From an uncultured Bacteroidales bacterium (GTDB taxonomy: Bacteria; Bacteroidota; Bacteroidia; Bacteroidales; Muribaculaceae), in assembly GCA_902800715.1 (NCBI GenBank), contig CADCFN010000005.1, positions 1-64,000 on the forward strand: a stretch of DNA of 64,000 nucleotides, written 5' to 3'. Positions 49,762 through 59,056 of this stretch are shown in pieces. The notes under the pieces are model-generated. The model worked only from the letters and a program-made list of their open reading frames with translations, did no database searches and was not told the origin of the DNA. Positions within the stretch are counted from its first letter, which is position 1. Every line of letters begins with the position of its first letter. A program made the position numbers and the translations under genes.

Positions 49762-50429
49762 TCAAACGAGGAACGATACATAATGCTAACGAGATGATGA
49801 ACCTGATTCAGGAAATCGGGTTCCTGCCACTGCTGTACAGCGGCATCCCAGGCTTCTCGGCCGAGGAGGTCGTGGACAACGATTGCCGTTATGTGGTCTA
49901 TAGCGACGGGGGCTGGGACTGGCCCATGTGGAAGTGGAAAGGTCCCATCGTGACCGAGGGCGGCTGTGTTTACGGCAAATTCTTTGACAAGAAGGCAGGT
50001 TACATCAGTATGGACTGGTGGCCCGACTTTTACAACTATCGACGTCATGCCTACCCTGCCCCATCGCCTGGCTCCATCGAGGAAGCCATCGTACTTACCC
50101 TGCGCGAACACGGCAGCGTGATTACCCGAGACCTGCGTCGCCTGTGCGGTTTCACGGGGACGAAGATGCGCAGCCGTTTTGACGGCTATGTCACTCGCCT
50201 GCAGATGGCGTGCCGCATCGTCACCCAGGACTTTGTCTATCCGCGCGACAAGCACGGCCACGAGTACGGCTGGGGTTGGGCGCTGCTGACTACGCCCGAG
50301 GACCTGCTGGGCAAGGAGGCGTGCCAGTGTGACCGTTCACCCGAGGAGTCGCTTGCCCGTATCATGGCGCACCTGAAGCAACTATTGCCCCACACGCCCG
50401 AAAACAAACTCATGAAAATCATCAAATAA
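49758..50429 (+). CDS. AlkZ-related winged-helix protein
   Basis: The protein is 223 residues with no signal peptide. GFLPLLYSGIPGFSAEE (about 21-37) and the tail of helix-rich segments IEEAIVLTLREHGSVITRDLRRLCGF (about 107-132) fit the AlkZ-related family, small relatives of the DNA glycosylase AlkZ with winged-helix units. The catalytic QxD/QxQ motif of true AlkZ/YcaQ is not evident, so glycosylase activity is doubtful. Translation is coupled to the YhcG-type nuclease. A DNA repair or DNA-sensing role is inferred. Confidence 0.62.
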   Translation: MIKRGTIHNANEMMNLIQEIGFLPLLYSGIPGFSAEEVVDNDCRYVVYSDGGWDWPMWKWKGPIVTEGGCVYGKFFDKKAGYISMDWWPDFYNYRRHAYPAPSPGSIEEAIVLTLREHGSVITRDLRRLCGFTGTKMRSRFDGYVTRLQMACRIVTQDFVYPRDKHGHEYGWGWALLTTPEDLLGKEACQCDRSPEESLARIMAHLKQLLPHTPENKLMKIIK

Positions 50430-50441
50430 ACAGATACTATT

Positions 50442-50810
50442 ATGAAAAGATTATTTATCGCCTTCATCATGCTCATGGCATTCACGGCCCTGCAAGCCCA
50501 GAAAATCAGTTACATCGAGACCACCCGTTCGTGGCATTATGTCTATGACGAGAATGGCAAGAAAGTACACACCTTCAGCACCACCCAGGGTGAAGTGGTC
50601 GCCTACAGCGAGTCATTCTATATCGTCAAGCACGGCAGCTGGTACTATACCTACAATGCTAAGGGCAAGAAACTGTACACCTTCTCGGTAAGCAACGTGG
50701 GCGAAATCCTGTCGGCAACCGGCGACACCTTCACCAGCCGCAAGGGCAGTTGGATTTACACCTGGGACAAAAACGGCAAGAAAATCGCCACCCGCAGCGC
50801 CAGCCATTGA
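50442..50810 (+). CDS. Small secreted protein with three W-Y repeats
   Basis: The protein is 122 residues. The signal peptide ends at LQAQ (about 19). Three units follow: SWHYVYDENGKKVHTF, SWYYTYNAKGKKLYTF and SWIYTWDKNGKKIATR, spaced about 35 residues. This is a short beta-propeller-like or KWG-like repeat protein. The function is unknown, and it starts 12 bp after the AlkZ-related gene. Confidence 0.7.
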   Translation: MKRLFIAFIMLMAFTALQAQKISYIETTRSWHYVYDENGKKVHTFSTTQGEVVAYSESFYIVKHGSWYYTYNAKGKKLYTFSVSNVGEILSATGDTFTSRKGSWIYTWDKNGKKIATRSASH

Positions 50811-50889
50811 TGCCACACCTTGGCCTCTCCAAGCCGCTTTGACTTCTCGACACTGATTGCCATGCACTAACATCTATTAACACCGAAAA

Positions 50890-50921
50890 TTTGTTTATTT
50901 CAAGTATTTTTCCTATATTTG
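50890..50921 (+). promoter_or_regulatory. Promoter of sbcDC
   Basis: TTTG (50890-50893) and TATATTTG (50914-50921), 20 bp apart, are a full consensus match. The start codon of sbcD is 69 bp downstream. Confidence 0.75.
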
Positions 50922-50989
50922 TAACAACGAACTTCTGAGAGGAGAAAATGAGTATGAAGTTTTCTCGGACACATTTAAATTAACACAAC

Positions 50990-52192
50990 ATGTTTAAATT
51001 TATTCACACCAGTGACTGGCATCTAGGCCAGAGTTTCTACGGTTATGACCGTAGCGAGGAACAACAGGATTTTCTAGAGCAGTTGGCCAACATCGTGCGT
51101 AAGCACCAGCCCGACGCGCTGCTCGTGAGCGGTGACATCTTCCACACGGCAACACCATCGAACGCCGCCGTCAAGATGTATGTCGACGCGATGCTCAACA
51201 TCCATGACGCCTGCGAATCGACCACCATCGTCGTCATCGCCGGCAACCATGACAGCGCCTCACGTCTGGACTGCGACAGACCGTTGTGGAAACTGGCAAA
51301 GGTAAACGTGCTGGGCGGCATCAGGCGCGACAACAAGGGCCACGCCGACCTGGCGCCCCACATCATCGAGGTCGAGGGCAAGGGAATCATCGCCGCTGTG
51401 CCGTTTGCCTACCCCACCAGTTTCCCTGTGACGGCTACGGCTACCGACATTGAGCGTTCACAACGCCAACAGGCCTATTTCCAAGCCCTGCTCGACCGCG
51501 CCAATGCCAACAACGACGGGAACCTGCCCGTGGTGCTGATGGCCCACCTGGCCGTGAGCAACAGCGACTGTACGGGCCATGACCGCGACATGTCGCGGGA
51601 GAGCGTGGACCTGGACACGCTGGGCACGGGCTATGACTACATGGCCCTGGGACACATCCACCACCCCCAAAACCTGAGCGACCGCGCCCGCTACTGCGGC
51701 ACGCCGATTCCCGTGAGCTTTGACGAGCAGTGCGAACACTCGGTGAGCATCGTCGAAATCGACAACCACGGTGCTCTGCCCCGCATCCAGACCAAGCCCA
51801 TCAAAAATACCAAACCGCTGCACACCATACCGCCTGGCGAACCCGTGGAATGGGACAAGGCCCTCGATTTAGTCAAGGCGCTGAACCCCAACGAGCGTTC
51901 CTACATCAGGCTCAACGTCAAGGTGGAGCGTTACCTCGCCCAAGGCGCCCAGGAACAGGCAGTGCAAGCCATGAAGGACAAGCAGTGCCGATTCTGCGAA
52001 ATCAAGAAGACCGCTACCCAGCTCATCCAGCACGTTCAGGCGCAGATGACCGTCGAGGACTTCAACCGCAAAACACCCCTCGACATCGCCAACCAGTTCT
52101 TTACCGAGAAGTATGGCAGCCCCATGAGCGACGAACAGCAAGCAATGTTTAACTATGTCTATCAATTAGTACAGGAGGAAGCACAACAATGA
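50990..52192 (+). CDS. sbcD: Exonuclease subunit SbcD
   Basis: The protein is 400 residues. The five metallophosphoesterase motifs are visible in order: HTSDWHLG (5-12), SGDIFH (46-51), GNHD (about 84), MAHLAV (about 184) and LGHIHHPQ (about 222). With SbcC it forms the Mre11-Rad50-type complex that cuts hairpins and blocked DNA ends. It overlaps sbcC by 4 bp and carries its own promoter. Confidence 0.93.
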   Translation: MFKFIHTSDWHLGQSFYGYDRSEEQQDFLEQLANIVRKHQPDALLVSGDIFHTATPSNAAVKMYVDAMLNIHDACESTTIVVIAGNHDSASRLDCDRPLWKLAKVNVLGGIRRDNKGHADLAPHIIEVEGKGIIAAVPFAYPTSFPVTATATDIERSQRQQAYFQALLDRANANNDGNLPVVLMAHLAVSNSDCTGHDRDMSRESVDLDTLGTGYDYMALGHIHHPQNLSDRARYCGTPIPVSFDEQCEHSVSIVEIDNHGALPRIQTKPIKNTKPLHTIPPGEPVEWDKALDLVKALNPNERSYIRLNVKVERYLAQGAQEQAVQAMKDKQCRFCEIKKTATQLIQHVQAQMTVEDFNRKTPLDIANQFFTEKYGSPMSDEQQAMFNYVYQLVQEEAQQ

Positions 52193-55100
52193 AACTCAAG
52201 AAACTCACCATACAGAATATCGCATCGATTGAGCACGCCGAAATCGACTTTGATGCATCGCCACTGTGCGATGAGCACTTGTTCCTCATCACCGGCAAGA
52301 CCGGCTCGGGCAAATCGACCATCATCGATTGCATCTGCCTGGCTCTGTACAACAGCACGCCCCGCCTGAGGACTGCCGCCAATGGCAACGTCCGATATGC
52401 CGCCAACCGCGCCGACGACGCCAACCAGAGGACTTTATCGGCCAAAGACTCCAGCCAGCTGCTGCGCCGCGGCACCACCCAGGCCAACATCACGCTGACC
52501 TTTGACGACAACAACGGAATCCCCTACGTCGCCACATGGGAAGTGCACCGTGCGCGTGGTAAAATGGAAGGCGCCATACAAGACATTACCCGCGAGCTGC
52601 GGACTGAGGACGGTGTCGAGAAGCCTTACCTCGAGCAAAGGAGCGACGAAATCAATAAACACATCACCGAACTCATCGGGCTGGACGCGGATCAGTTCTT
52701 CCGTACCGTTGTGCTCCCCCAGGGCAAGTTTGCCGAGTTCCTTAACAGCAAGGATGACGACAAATCCAAACTGCTCAAGAACATCACCGGGACCGAAATC
52801 TACGAGAAAATCGGTGCCAAAATCTTTGACGTGCGCCGCAACAAGGAAAGGGAATACAAGCAACTGCTGGAACTGCTGAACAACATCACGTTGCTCTCCC
52901 CTGAAGAAACTGCTGAAATCACAAATCAAATCGAACAACATGCCCAAGAACAGGCCCAAACAGGCAAGCGACGCGATGGTGCCATGAAGATGGCGCAGTG
53001 GATTGACGACAAGGTCAAGAACGAGGATGACCGCGCCAAGAAAAGCCAGGAACTTGCCGAGAAGAAGGCCCTCGCCAATGAGCCTGCCCAACGCGAAAAG
53101 CAGCAACTGGTCATCGACTGGGATGCCACCAGTGAGCCCCGGCGCGAACAAAAGGAAATCCAGCGGGCCGAGCGGCAGATACGGGCGCTGCAGGAGCAGC
53201 TTCCCGCCATGCAGGAAGAGTTTGACCGCCTGTGTGCCGCCTTGCGTGCCAAGGAAAAGCAGTTGGCCGCCGACCTGCAGCAACTTGACGAAACCCAGCA
53301 GTATCTCGAGCAGGAAGCCCCCAACAGCGAGATGTACAAGGGCATCAAGGGCATCAAGTCACTGCTGGAACAGCGACACCAGGTGAGCAAGAACATCACC
53401 GATTTCACCCGTGACCTGAAACGAGATGAAGAGCGCAAGCCCCAAGCCGAAGCCGACGTGAAACAGGCACACGAAGCCCAGGAGCAGCAAGCCCAACAAG
53501 TCAAGCAGCTGGAGGCTGACTATGAGAAGATGGATGTGGAAAGTATCAACCGCGAGAAGAGCGCCCTGAACGAGGCCACCCTGGCGCTCACCCGCCTCAA
53601 AGCCGCCAACGATGCCGTCGCCGCTACCGCAGATACCCTCAGCGGTTATTCCAACGACTGCGAGAATGCCAAGCGCGAGAGCGAGAAGTGGCAAGCCGTC
53701 GTTGCAGAGAAACGTGTCCGCAAAGAGGACCTCAGCAAGGCCGTTGAGCGCGAGACCGACTGGAGCAAGCTGCTGCAACAGGCCCACAAGTCGTTGCACA
53801 AGGGCGATACATGCCCCGTGTGCGGCAACGAAATCAAAGTGTTGCAGCAACCTAAAGGCGAGAACGAACTCGATGTATTGAGGGAGCAACTCCGTCAGGC
53901 CGACAAAGACCTGCAGGAGACCGAGGCTAGAATCCTCGCCGCCAACAAGAACATCGAGCAGTTCACCAAACGCATCACCAGCGCCCAAAAGGAACTGGAC
54001 GACAAGACCGCAACCCGTGACAAGCAATGGCAACTGACTAGCCAGCGACTGGAATCATGCGGCAGGAAAGTTGACCAGATGGCCAATAATGCGGTAGCCG
54101 ACCTGCTCATCGATGAACTGGGTGAAAAGGCGAATCAACTGACGAAACGCCAGGAACAAGCCAGCGACCTGCAACGGCAAATCAAAGCCGCACGCGAACA
54201 GCTGGACAAGTTTACCAGAGCCCACACCAAGACCCAAATCGACCTGAACACGATCATCGATAGAATCAACAGTCAGCGCAAAACCATCTCCAACAACACC
54301 GAGCGCATGGAATCGCTCACTGTGCAGCTCAATGGCATGTTCACCATGCCCGACTGGCAGGAACGCATGGCCCAGGACAACGGTTTCATCGCCGAACTGG
54401 AGCAGAAAGCCGCTGAGTTCAAGCGCCAGGAGGAAAGCGCCCAGCAACTCAAGCACGCCATCAGTGTAGCCCAAGCCGTCATCCCTGGCATGCAGGCCAA
54501 CAAGCAGAATGTCGTGGGACTGGCCGACAACGGCTACATCAACGACCAGGTCCCCGCCAACCTTGACGAGCAGTGGCGACAGTTCGAGAACAAGCACATC
54601 GAGTGGAATAACAGGCTCGACAACGAGCGGCAAAACATTGAGCGTGCAACTACTGCCCTCAAGACCTTCCTCAACGACAACCCAAGCATGACCATTGAGC
54701 GCCTAACGCTGCTCAGCCAGCACCAGCAAAGCGAGATTGACGCCATCAAGCGGGCCATCGAAACGCTCAAGGATGCCATCACACACATGGAGGGCGAAAT
54801 CGCCGGACTCGACAAGCGGCACCAGGAAATCGTCGCCAACAAGCCTGCGTTTGACGAGGAAAACCGCGAGAAACTGGACGAAATCATCCAAACGAGCCAA
54901 AACCATTATCAGCAGCTCACTGAACAAATCGCCGAACTCAAGGCTCTGCTCAAGGCCGACGAGGAAAAGCAGAAGGAAGTCGGTGAGAAGAAAGAAGCAA
55001 TGGAGCAGGCCAAGGCCGAGTTTGAGCGCTGGGACGAACTGAGCAGCGACCTGGGCGATGACAAGGGCAAGACATTCCTCGCGATTGCCCAAAGTTACCT

Positions 55101-55533
55101 GCTGGGAGAGATGCTCAACAATGCCAACGGCTATCTGCGGCAGTTCAACAACCGCTACGAGCTGGAAGCAAAGCCCGGCACGCTCACCATCCTCGCGCGC
55201 GACCAGTTGCAGGGTGACCTCACGTCGGTCAACACCCTCTCGGGTGGCGAGAGTTTCATGGTCTCGTTGGCACTGGCGCTAGCGTTGGCGAGCACTTCGG
55301 GCAGGATATTCAGCGTGGATACGCTGTTCATCGACGAGGGCTTCGGGTCACTGAGTGGTGACTACCTTGAGAAAGTGATGGAAACCCTCAACCGCCTCTA
55401 CGAAATCGGAGGACGGCGCGTGGGCATCATCAGTCACGTCGAGGCCCTCAAGGGCAGCGTGACCACCCACATCCAAGTCGAGCCCGACCAGGGCAACACC
55501 ACAGCCAGTCGCGTGACAGTAGTCTGCAACTGA
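52189..55533 (+). CDS. sbcC: Exonuclease subunit SbcC (Rad50-like ATPase)
   Basis: The protein is 1114 residues. Walker A is GKTGSGKST (36-44). Two long coiled coils flank the zinc hook CPVCGNE (about 542-548). The ABC signature LSGGE is at about 1017, and Walker B LFIDEGFGSL about 30 residues later. The normal length and motif order indicate an intact gene. It tethers and drives the SbcD nuclease. It starts in the ATGA overlap with sbcD and ends at a strong terminator. Confidence 0.93.
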   Translation: MKLKKLTIQNIASIEHAEIDFDASPLCDEHLFLITGKTGSGKSTIIDCICLALYNSTPRLRTAANGNVRYAANRADDANQRTLSAKDSSQLLRRGTTQANITLTFDDNNGIPYVATWEVHRARGKMEGAIQDITRELRTEDGVEKPYLEQRSDEINKHITELIGLDADQFFRTVVLPQGKFAEFLNSKDDDKSKLLKNITGTEIYEKIGAKIFDVRRNKEREYKQLLELLNNITLLSPEETAEITNQIEQHAQEQAQTGKRRDGAMKMAQWIDDKVKNEDDRAKKSQELAEKKALANEPAQREKQQLVIDWDATSEPRREQKEIQRAERQIRALQEQLPAMQEEFDRLCAALRAKEKQLAADLQQLDETQQYLEQEAPNSEMYKGIKGIKSLLEQRHQVSKNITDFTRDLKRDEERKPQAEADVKQAHEAQEQQAQQVKQLEADYEKMDVESINREKSALNEATLALTRLKAANDAVAATADTLSGYSNDCENAKRESEKWQAVVAEKRVRKEDLSKAVERETDWSKLLQQAHKSLHKGDTCPVCGNEIKVLQQPKGENELDVLREQLRQADKDLQETEARILAANKNIEQFTKRITSAQKELDDKTATRDKQWQLTSQRLESCGRKVDQMANNAVADLLIDELGEKANQLTKRQEQASDLQRQIKAAREQLDKFTRAHTKTQIDLNTIIDRINSQRKTISNNTERMESLTVQLNGMFTMPDWQERMAQDNGFIAELEQKAAEFKRQEESAQQLKHAISVAQAVIPGMQANKQNVVGLADNGYINDQVPANLDEQWRQFENKHIEWNNRLDNERQNIERATTALKTFLNDNPSMTIERLTLLSQHQQSEIDAIKRAIETLKDAITHMEGEIAGLDKRHQEIVANKPAFDEENREKLDEIIQTSQNHYQQLTEQIAELKALLKADEEKQKEVGEKKEAMEQAKAEFERWDELSSDLGDDKGKTFLAIAQSYLLGEMLNNANGYLRQFNNRYELEAKPGTLTILARDQLQGDLTSVNTLSGGESFMVSLALALALASTSGRIFSVDTLFIDEGFGSLSGDYLEKVMETLNRLYEIGGRRVGIISHVEALKGSVTTHIQVEPDQGNTTASRVTVVCN

Positions 55534-55541
55534 TAAACACA

Positions 55542-55578
55542 CAAGTTCCTGGAGCGCTGCTCCAGGAACTTGCGTTTT
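55542..55578 (+). terminator. Rho-independent terminator of sbcDC
   Basis: CAAGTTCCTGGAGC (55542-55555) and GCTCCAGGAACTTG (55559-55572) form a perfect 14-bp stem with a GCT loop, followed by CGTTTT. Confidence 0.92.
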
Positions 55579-55647
55579 ATAGCCCGTGATGGGGGGATTA
55601 AAGACGTATCAACGCTACAGTCATGACCGCGCTCGGTTCTCAACTCG

Positions 55648-56148
55648 CTAATTACGCGGAAATATCATCTCACCGTCAAATGAGATGGCGTCACGGTCCT
55701 GTGCCATAATGTCGATAATGGATTTGCCGTTGTCGAACACGTCAATGCGGAAGAGATAAACGTCCTCGTCATTCCTAACGGTAAACTCGATTTGAGAACG
55801 ATTGCTCGTCAGTTGTTGAATGGAATAGTCCTGGATAGGAGCCTTGAAATTCAGACCCTTGCCGCCACCATAAGGCAAGCGGTAAGCCCTACCTATGTAA
55901 GGCAGATAACAATCCAGTTCTTCACCATTCACCTTCAATTCATAGTCGGAATTCACTTGGCGTGGCACACCACCCAAAGGCTTCATCCAATCCACTGCTA
56001 TGGTATAGTGCCGTGCTTCAAGGGCTTCCTGCACCTGCTGAGCCAATGCGGCGGCACGTTCAGCTTTGGTCAGGCTGTTAGTGGAACCGCACGATGACAG
56101 GAACACCATCATTAACAGGAAAAGAGAAGCAAATGTGACTTTTCTCAT
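55648..56148 (-). CDS. DUF4251-family lipoprotein
   Basis: The protein is 166 residues. The lipoprotein signal peptide ends in MVFLSSC (lipobox, Cys20). The rest is a single beta-rich domain (about 45-165): HYTIAVDWMKPLGGVPRQVN, LDCYLPYIGRAYRLPYGGGKGLNF and NDEDVYLFRIDVFDNGKSII, the DUF4251 pattern common in Bacteroidales. The function is unknown. It is 38 bp downstream of the PorZ-like gene and probably shares its transcript. Confidence 0.8.
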   Translation of the reverse strand: MRKVTFASLFLLMMVFLSSCGSTNSLTKAERAAALAQQVQEALEARHYTIAVDWMKPLGGVPRQVNSDYELKVNGEELDCYLPYIGRAYRLPYGGGKGLNFKAPIQDYSIQQLTSNRSQIEFTVRNDEDVYLFRIDVFDNGKSIIDIMAQDRDAISFDGEMIFPRN

Positions 56149-56186
56149 AACATCAAGTTTTTTATAAACCCGTAAAAATCAACAAA

Positions 56187-58496
56187 CTACCTGATTACGG
56201 CAATCTTGGTGACGACAGACTCGCTGCCTCCGTTGGCGCGGGAGCAGATGACAAAGTAAACGCCGGTTTTGGCGCGCTCGCCACGCTCATCGCAACAGTC
56301 CCAAGTCGCCATACCGCCAGTGGATTTGAGTTGACGGATGACATTGCCACTCGCGTCGGCAATCTTAATCAGCGAATTATCCATCATACCAGTAATGGTG
56401 ACATTACCGCCATAATCGGGACGTACAGGATTGGGATAAGCATAAATATTGCTGTAGCTGTCCTCGGCTGGGCTGGAATCACTGAAGTACTCATACACAC
56501 CAGTGGGCGTGGTCATATATACCGAGTTATTATTGGGATTGCAGCACACCTTGTAAACCGTATTGGTCGCCAAAGGGCTGTTCGCCATGTTGAATTTCTT
56601 GATAATCTGGGTACCATCGGCGCTCACCAGGAATACTCCCGAAGTCTGTGTGGCAATCCACTTGCGGTTTGCGCCATCAATAGCAATGTCATTGACTTGG
56701 ATACCGCTCATCAGGTAATCTGCCATACCTGTGCCATCGTTGCGGGGCACCTTGATGTGGTTCACTCTGAAATCCCCCGAGAACATCTGTGCGGGATTGA
56801 ACGCGATAACGCCCTCGGTACAGCCTAACCACACGACACCGTTCAAATCCTCGGTCATGCACATGACATAGGTCCAGGAAAATACCTGTCCGTCTTGGTC
56901 AATGAAACTGTTGAAGAACGTCTGCTGAGGACGGCCCGAGATATCACCATTGCTGTTCCATGCGGTAACTCCCGACTGGAAGTCGCCATCGGTAAACAAC
57001 TTGATATCGTGATTTCCACGCTTGGTAGAAATCAGAATACTGCGCTGCGACTTACCCGTGTTAAGACCATCGACGATGGGCAGCGACCAGTCGCTGGCAG
57101 CAACAGTAGTTTGTTTCAGCTTGGCAGCAGGGAGAACCATCACAGGTTGAGAGGGGTTCTCGTAGGTCTGCACAACCCACAAGTTACCATTGCGGTCAAT
57201 GGTGGTGATGGGATGAAGAACGCCACCTCTGACCTTCATCGGGCTGTTAGTCTCATTATAGGTCAGCGCAATCTTATCGTTAACTACCCGATGCAGACCT
57301 GTAGTCCAACCGGCAATAAGATATGTGTCGGGGTCACTGGGCAGGAACTCAATCCAATAGGTTCCTGTGCTAGGGGCATTTTCAGGCGTGACGTTTTTCC
57401 ATACGACGCCGTCATAGGTATTGATATAAGACGGCAACGCTGTCCTGAAAAACGCGTTGGCAGTAGGACTGGAAACATAGAGTTTATCACGATCCTTGTT
57501 ATATGCCATCCAAAACGGCTGAGCAAACGACAAGGCGTTGGGGAAAAAGTAATTCTCACTGTTTAACTGATGCAAGCCTTTGGCTCCAACCGCCCAAGGT
57601 GTGCCATCACCCGCAGGATTAGCACTGCACACTTCGCCAGAAGTATCGAAAATCTCAAGTTCAGAACCCGATTCATTGACCTTGACAGCTTCTTCAATCG
57701 ACGGGATGCTCAAGAGAAAGCCGCCCTTGGTATTCTGCACTACAGTCGCTCTCTTCTGGTACAGGAGATTCGATTCAAAACCAGCCTCATCGTTGCCTCG
57801 AGGGGCTATTTTGCACAAGAATGTCCAACCAGTAAGATTGAAGAAGGACTCATCGTTGATGGGGCGAATCTTGCCGTTTTTGTCGTTGAGATTGGACACA
57901 TTGAATGACTCCAACTGCTCATAGAACTTGCCGGTCCTACCATAATAGACTGCATTCTCAGAACTCAGCAGCAGCCATTTCCCAACCTGAGCCACCGATG
58001 AGAGCCTTTCGCCATAAATATGCGATTCCTTGACCACCATTTTGTTGTCATCAATCACGACATAGCCAAAGTCTGTGGCAAGGTACATCAACCCGGGCGC
58101 AAATGTCACGTCATTGATGGCCTTGCTCGATGTCATCATGGCGTTTTTAATCTCAGGCATGTTCACCACCGAGCCGTTGCTGCGAATCACGTCGATGTTG
58201 GAGTTCGCATAAACAACCACGAGGTAATCCTTGTCACTGTTATAGTAAATGTCAGCAATGCCCATGTCACTCAAGTCGCCCGAGATAGTCATTGCCTCGT
58301 TCTCCTGAGTTGTCTTGTCCAAGCGGAACAGATTACTACCAGAGAGGTAATACACCCACTGGTTTCCCTCGGCAATATTGGTCACCTGATTGCCCACAAA
58401 CGAGGTATGGATGATCCAATCACCGACAGCATTCTGCGCGCTGGCGCTCAACGCCAACAGCATCACCAACATCAAAAATATCTTTTTCATATTCAT
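56187..58496 (-). CDS. porZ: PorZ-like T9SS protein, copy 1
   Basis: The protein is 769 residues, about the length of Porphyromonas gingivalis PorZ. The signal peptide (about 1-20; ASAQNAVGDWIIHTSF) is followed by the N-terminal PorZ beta-propeller (WVYYLSGSNLFRLDK, IADIYYNSDKDYLVVVYANS, FGYVVIDDNKMVVKES), a second propeller of regulator-propeller type (MTEDLNGVVWLGCTEGVIAF, DGANRKWIATQTSGVFLVS), and a C-terminal sorting domain (NIYAYPNPVRPDYGG ... GVYFVICSR). PorZ is part of the attachment complex that links T9SS cargo to A-LPS. A start six bases later (58490) is equally good. Confidence 0.78.
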   Translation of the reverse strand: MNMKKIFLMLVMLLALSASAQNAVGDWIIHTSFVGNQVTNIAEGNQWVYYLSGSNLFRLDKTTQENEAMTISGDLSDMGIADIYYNSDKDYLVVVYANSNIDVIRSNGSVVNMPEIKNAMMTSSKAINDVTFAPGLMYLATDFGYVVIDDNKMVVKESHIYGERLSSVAQVGKWLLLSSENAVYYGRTGKFYEQLESFNVSNLNDKNGKIRPINDESFFNLTGWTFLCKIAPRGNDEAGFESNLLYQKRATVVQNTKGGFLLSIPSIEEAVKVNESGSELEIFDTSGEVCSANPAGDGTPWAVGAKGLHQLNSENYFFPNALSFAQPFWMAYNKDRDKLYVSSPTANAFFRTALPSYINTYDGVVWKNVTPENAPSTGTYWIEFLPSDPDTYLIAGWTTGLHRVVNDKIALTYNETNSPMKVRGGVLHPITTIDRNGNLWVVQTYENPSQPVMVLPAAKLKQTTVAASDWSLPIVDGLNTGKSQRSILISTKRGNHDIKLFTDGDFQSGVTAWNSNGDISGRPQQTFFNSFIDQDGQVFSWTYVMCMTEDLNGVVWLGCTEGVIAFNPAQMFSGDFRVNHIKVPRNDGTGMADYLMSGIQVNDIAIDGANRKWIATQTSGVFLVSADGTQIIKKFNMANSPLATNTVYKVCCNPNNNSVYMTTPTGVYEYFSDSSPAEDSYSNIYAYPNPVRPDYGGNVTITGMMDNSLIKIADASGNVIRQLKSTGGMATWDCCDERGERAKTGVYFVICSRANGGSESVVTKIAVIR

Positions 58497-58592
58497 TCTA
58501 GCGGTTTCTATAATTAACTATATAACGTAAAGACCGCCCTTTAAATTGTGTAAGGGGCTTCAGACTTTGAGCAATAGACCTTGTGACATCTG

Positions 58593-59051
58593 TCAAAACT
58601 TGAGGGCTACCTGTTTGACGGCTGTAGTCGCCGCGTCAAATGTAAATGTCGCCCAGGCACTCGTCAACTGGCTCTCATAGCGAATCCTGTACTTGAGAGG
58701 ACGCAAAAACTTGACTGTCACCTCGCCTCTTGCCGGGTCACCGACTGCCCCGCGGCGCTTGATGCCTTTCTTCTCAACGACAAGGCACTCGTTATCATGA
58801 ATAGTGAACACCAGATTCACCGTTTCCTCGGGCGCCAGTGAGAAACCTTCACGCTTGATGAGTACGCGCCCGTTACCCACATGCCGCAAGGTCACCACAT
58901 CTTCATCGTCGGTATCACCGTCCAAGGTGGTTGCCAGTTGCACGATGTGGGTGCTACCGGGGCTTTTTTCACGCTTCCCCATGAGCAATGCCACCAGTGC
59001 CATCGCTATCACAAAAGCCAATGTATAGAATTCCGGGGAATTGAAATCCAT
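58593..59051 (-). CDS. Small membrane protein at the end of the acyltransferase operon
   Basis: The protein is 152 residues from the start at 59051 (MDFNSPEFYTLAFVIAMAL); an upstream in-frame ATG at 59114 lies inside the previous gene. One N-terminal membrane helix (about 7-24) is followed by a beta-rich domain (about 38-152). I recognise no family. It starts 5 bp after the AlgJ-like gene, so it belongs to the same operon and may be an accessory factor of the O-acylation system. Confidence 0.6.
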   Translation of the reverse strand: MDFNSPEFYTLAFVIAMALVALLMGKREKSPGSTHIVQLATTLDGDTDDEDVVTLRHVGNGRVLIKREGFSLAPEETVNLVFTIHDNECLVVEKKGIKRRGAVGDPARGEVTVKFLRPLKYRIRYESQLTSAWATFTFDAATTAVKQVALKF

Positions 59052-59056
59052 GTTCG

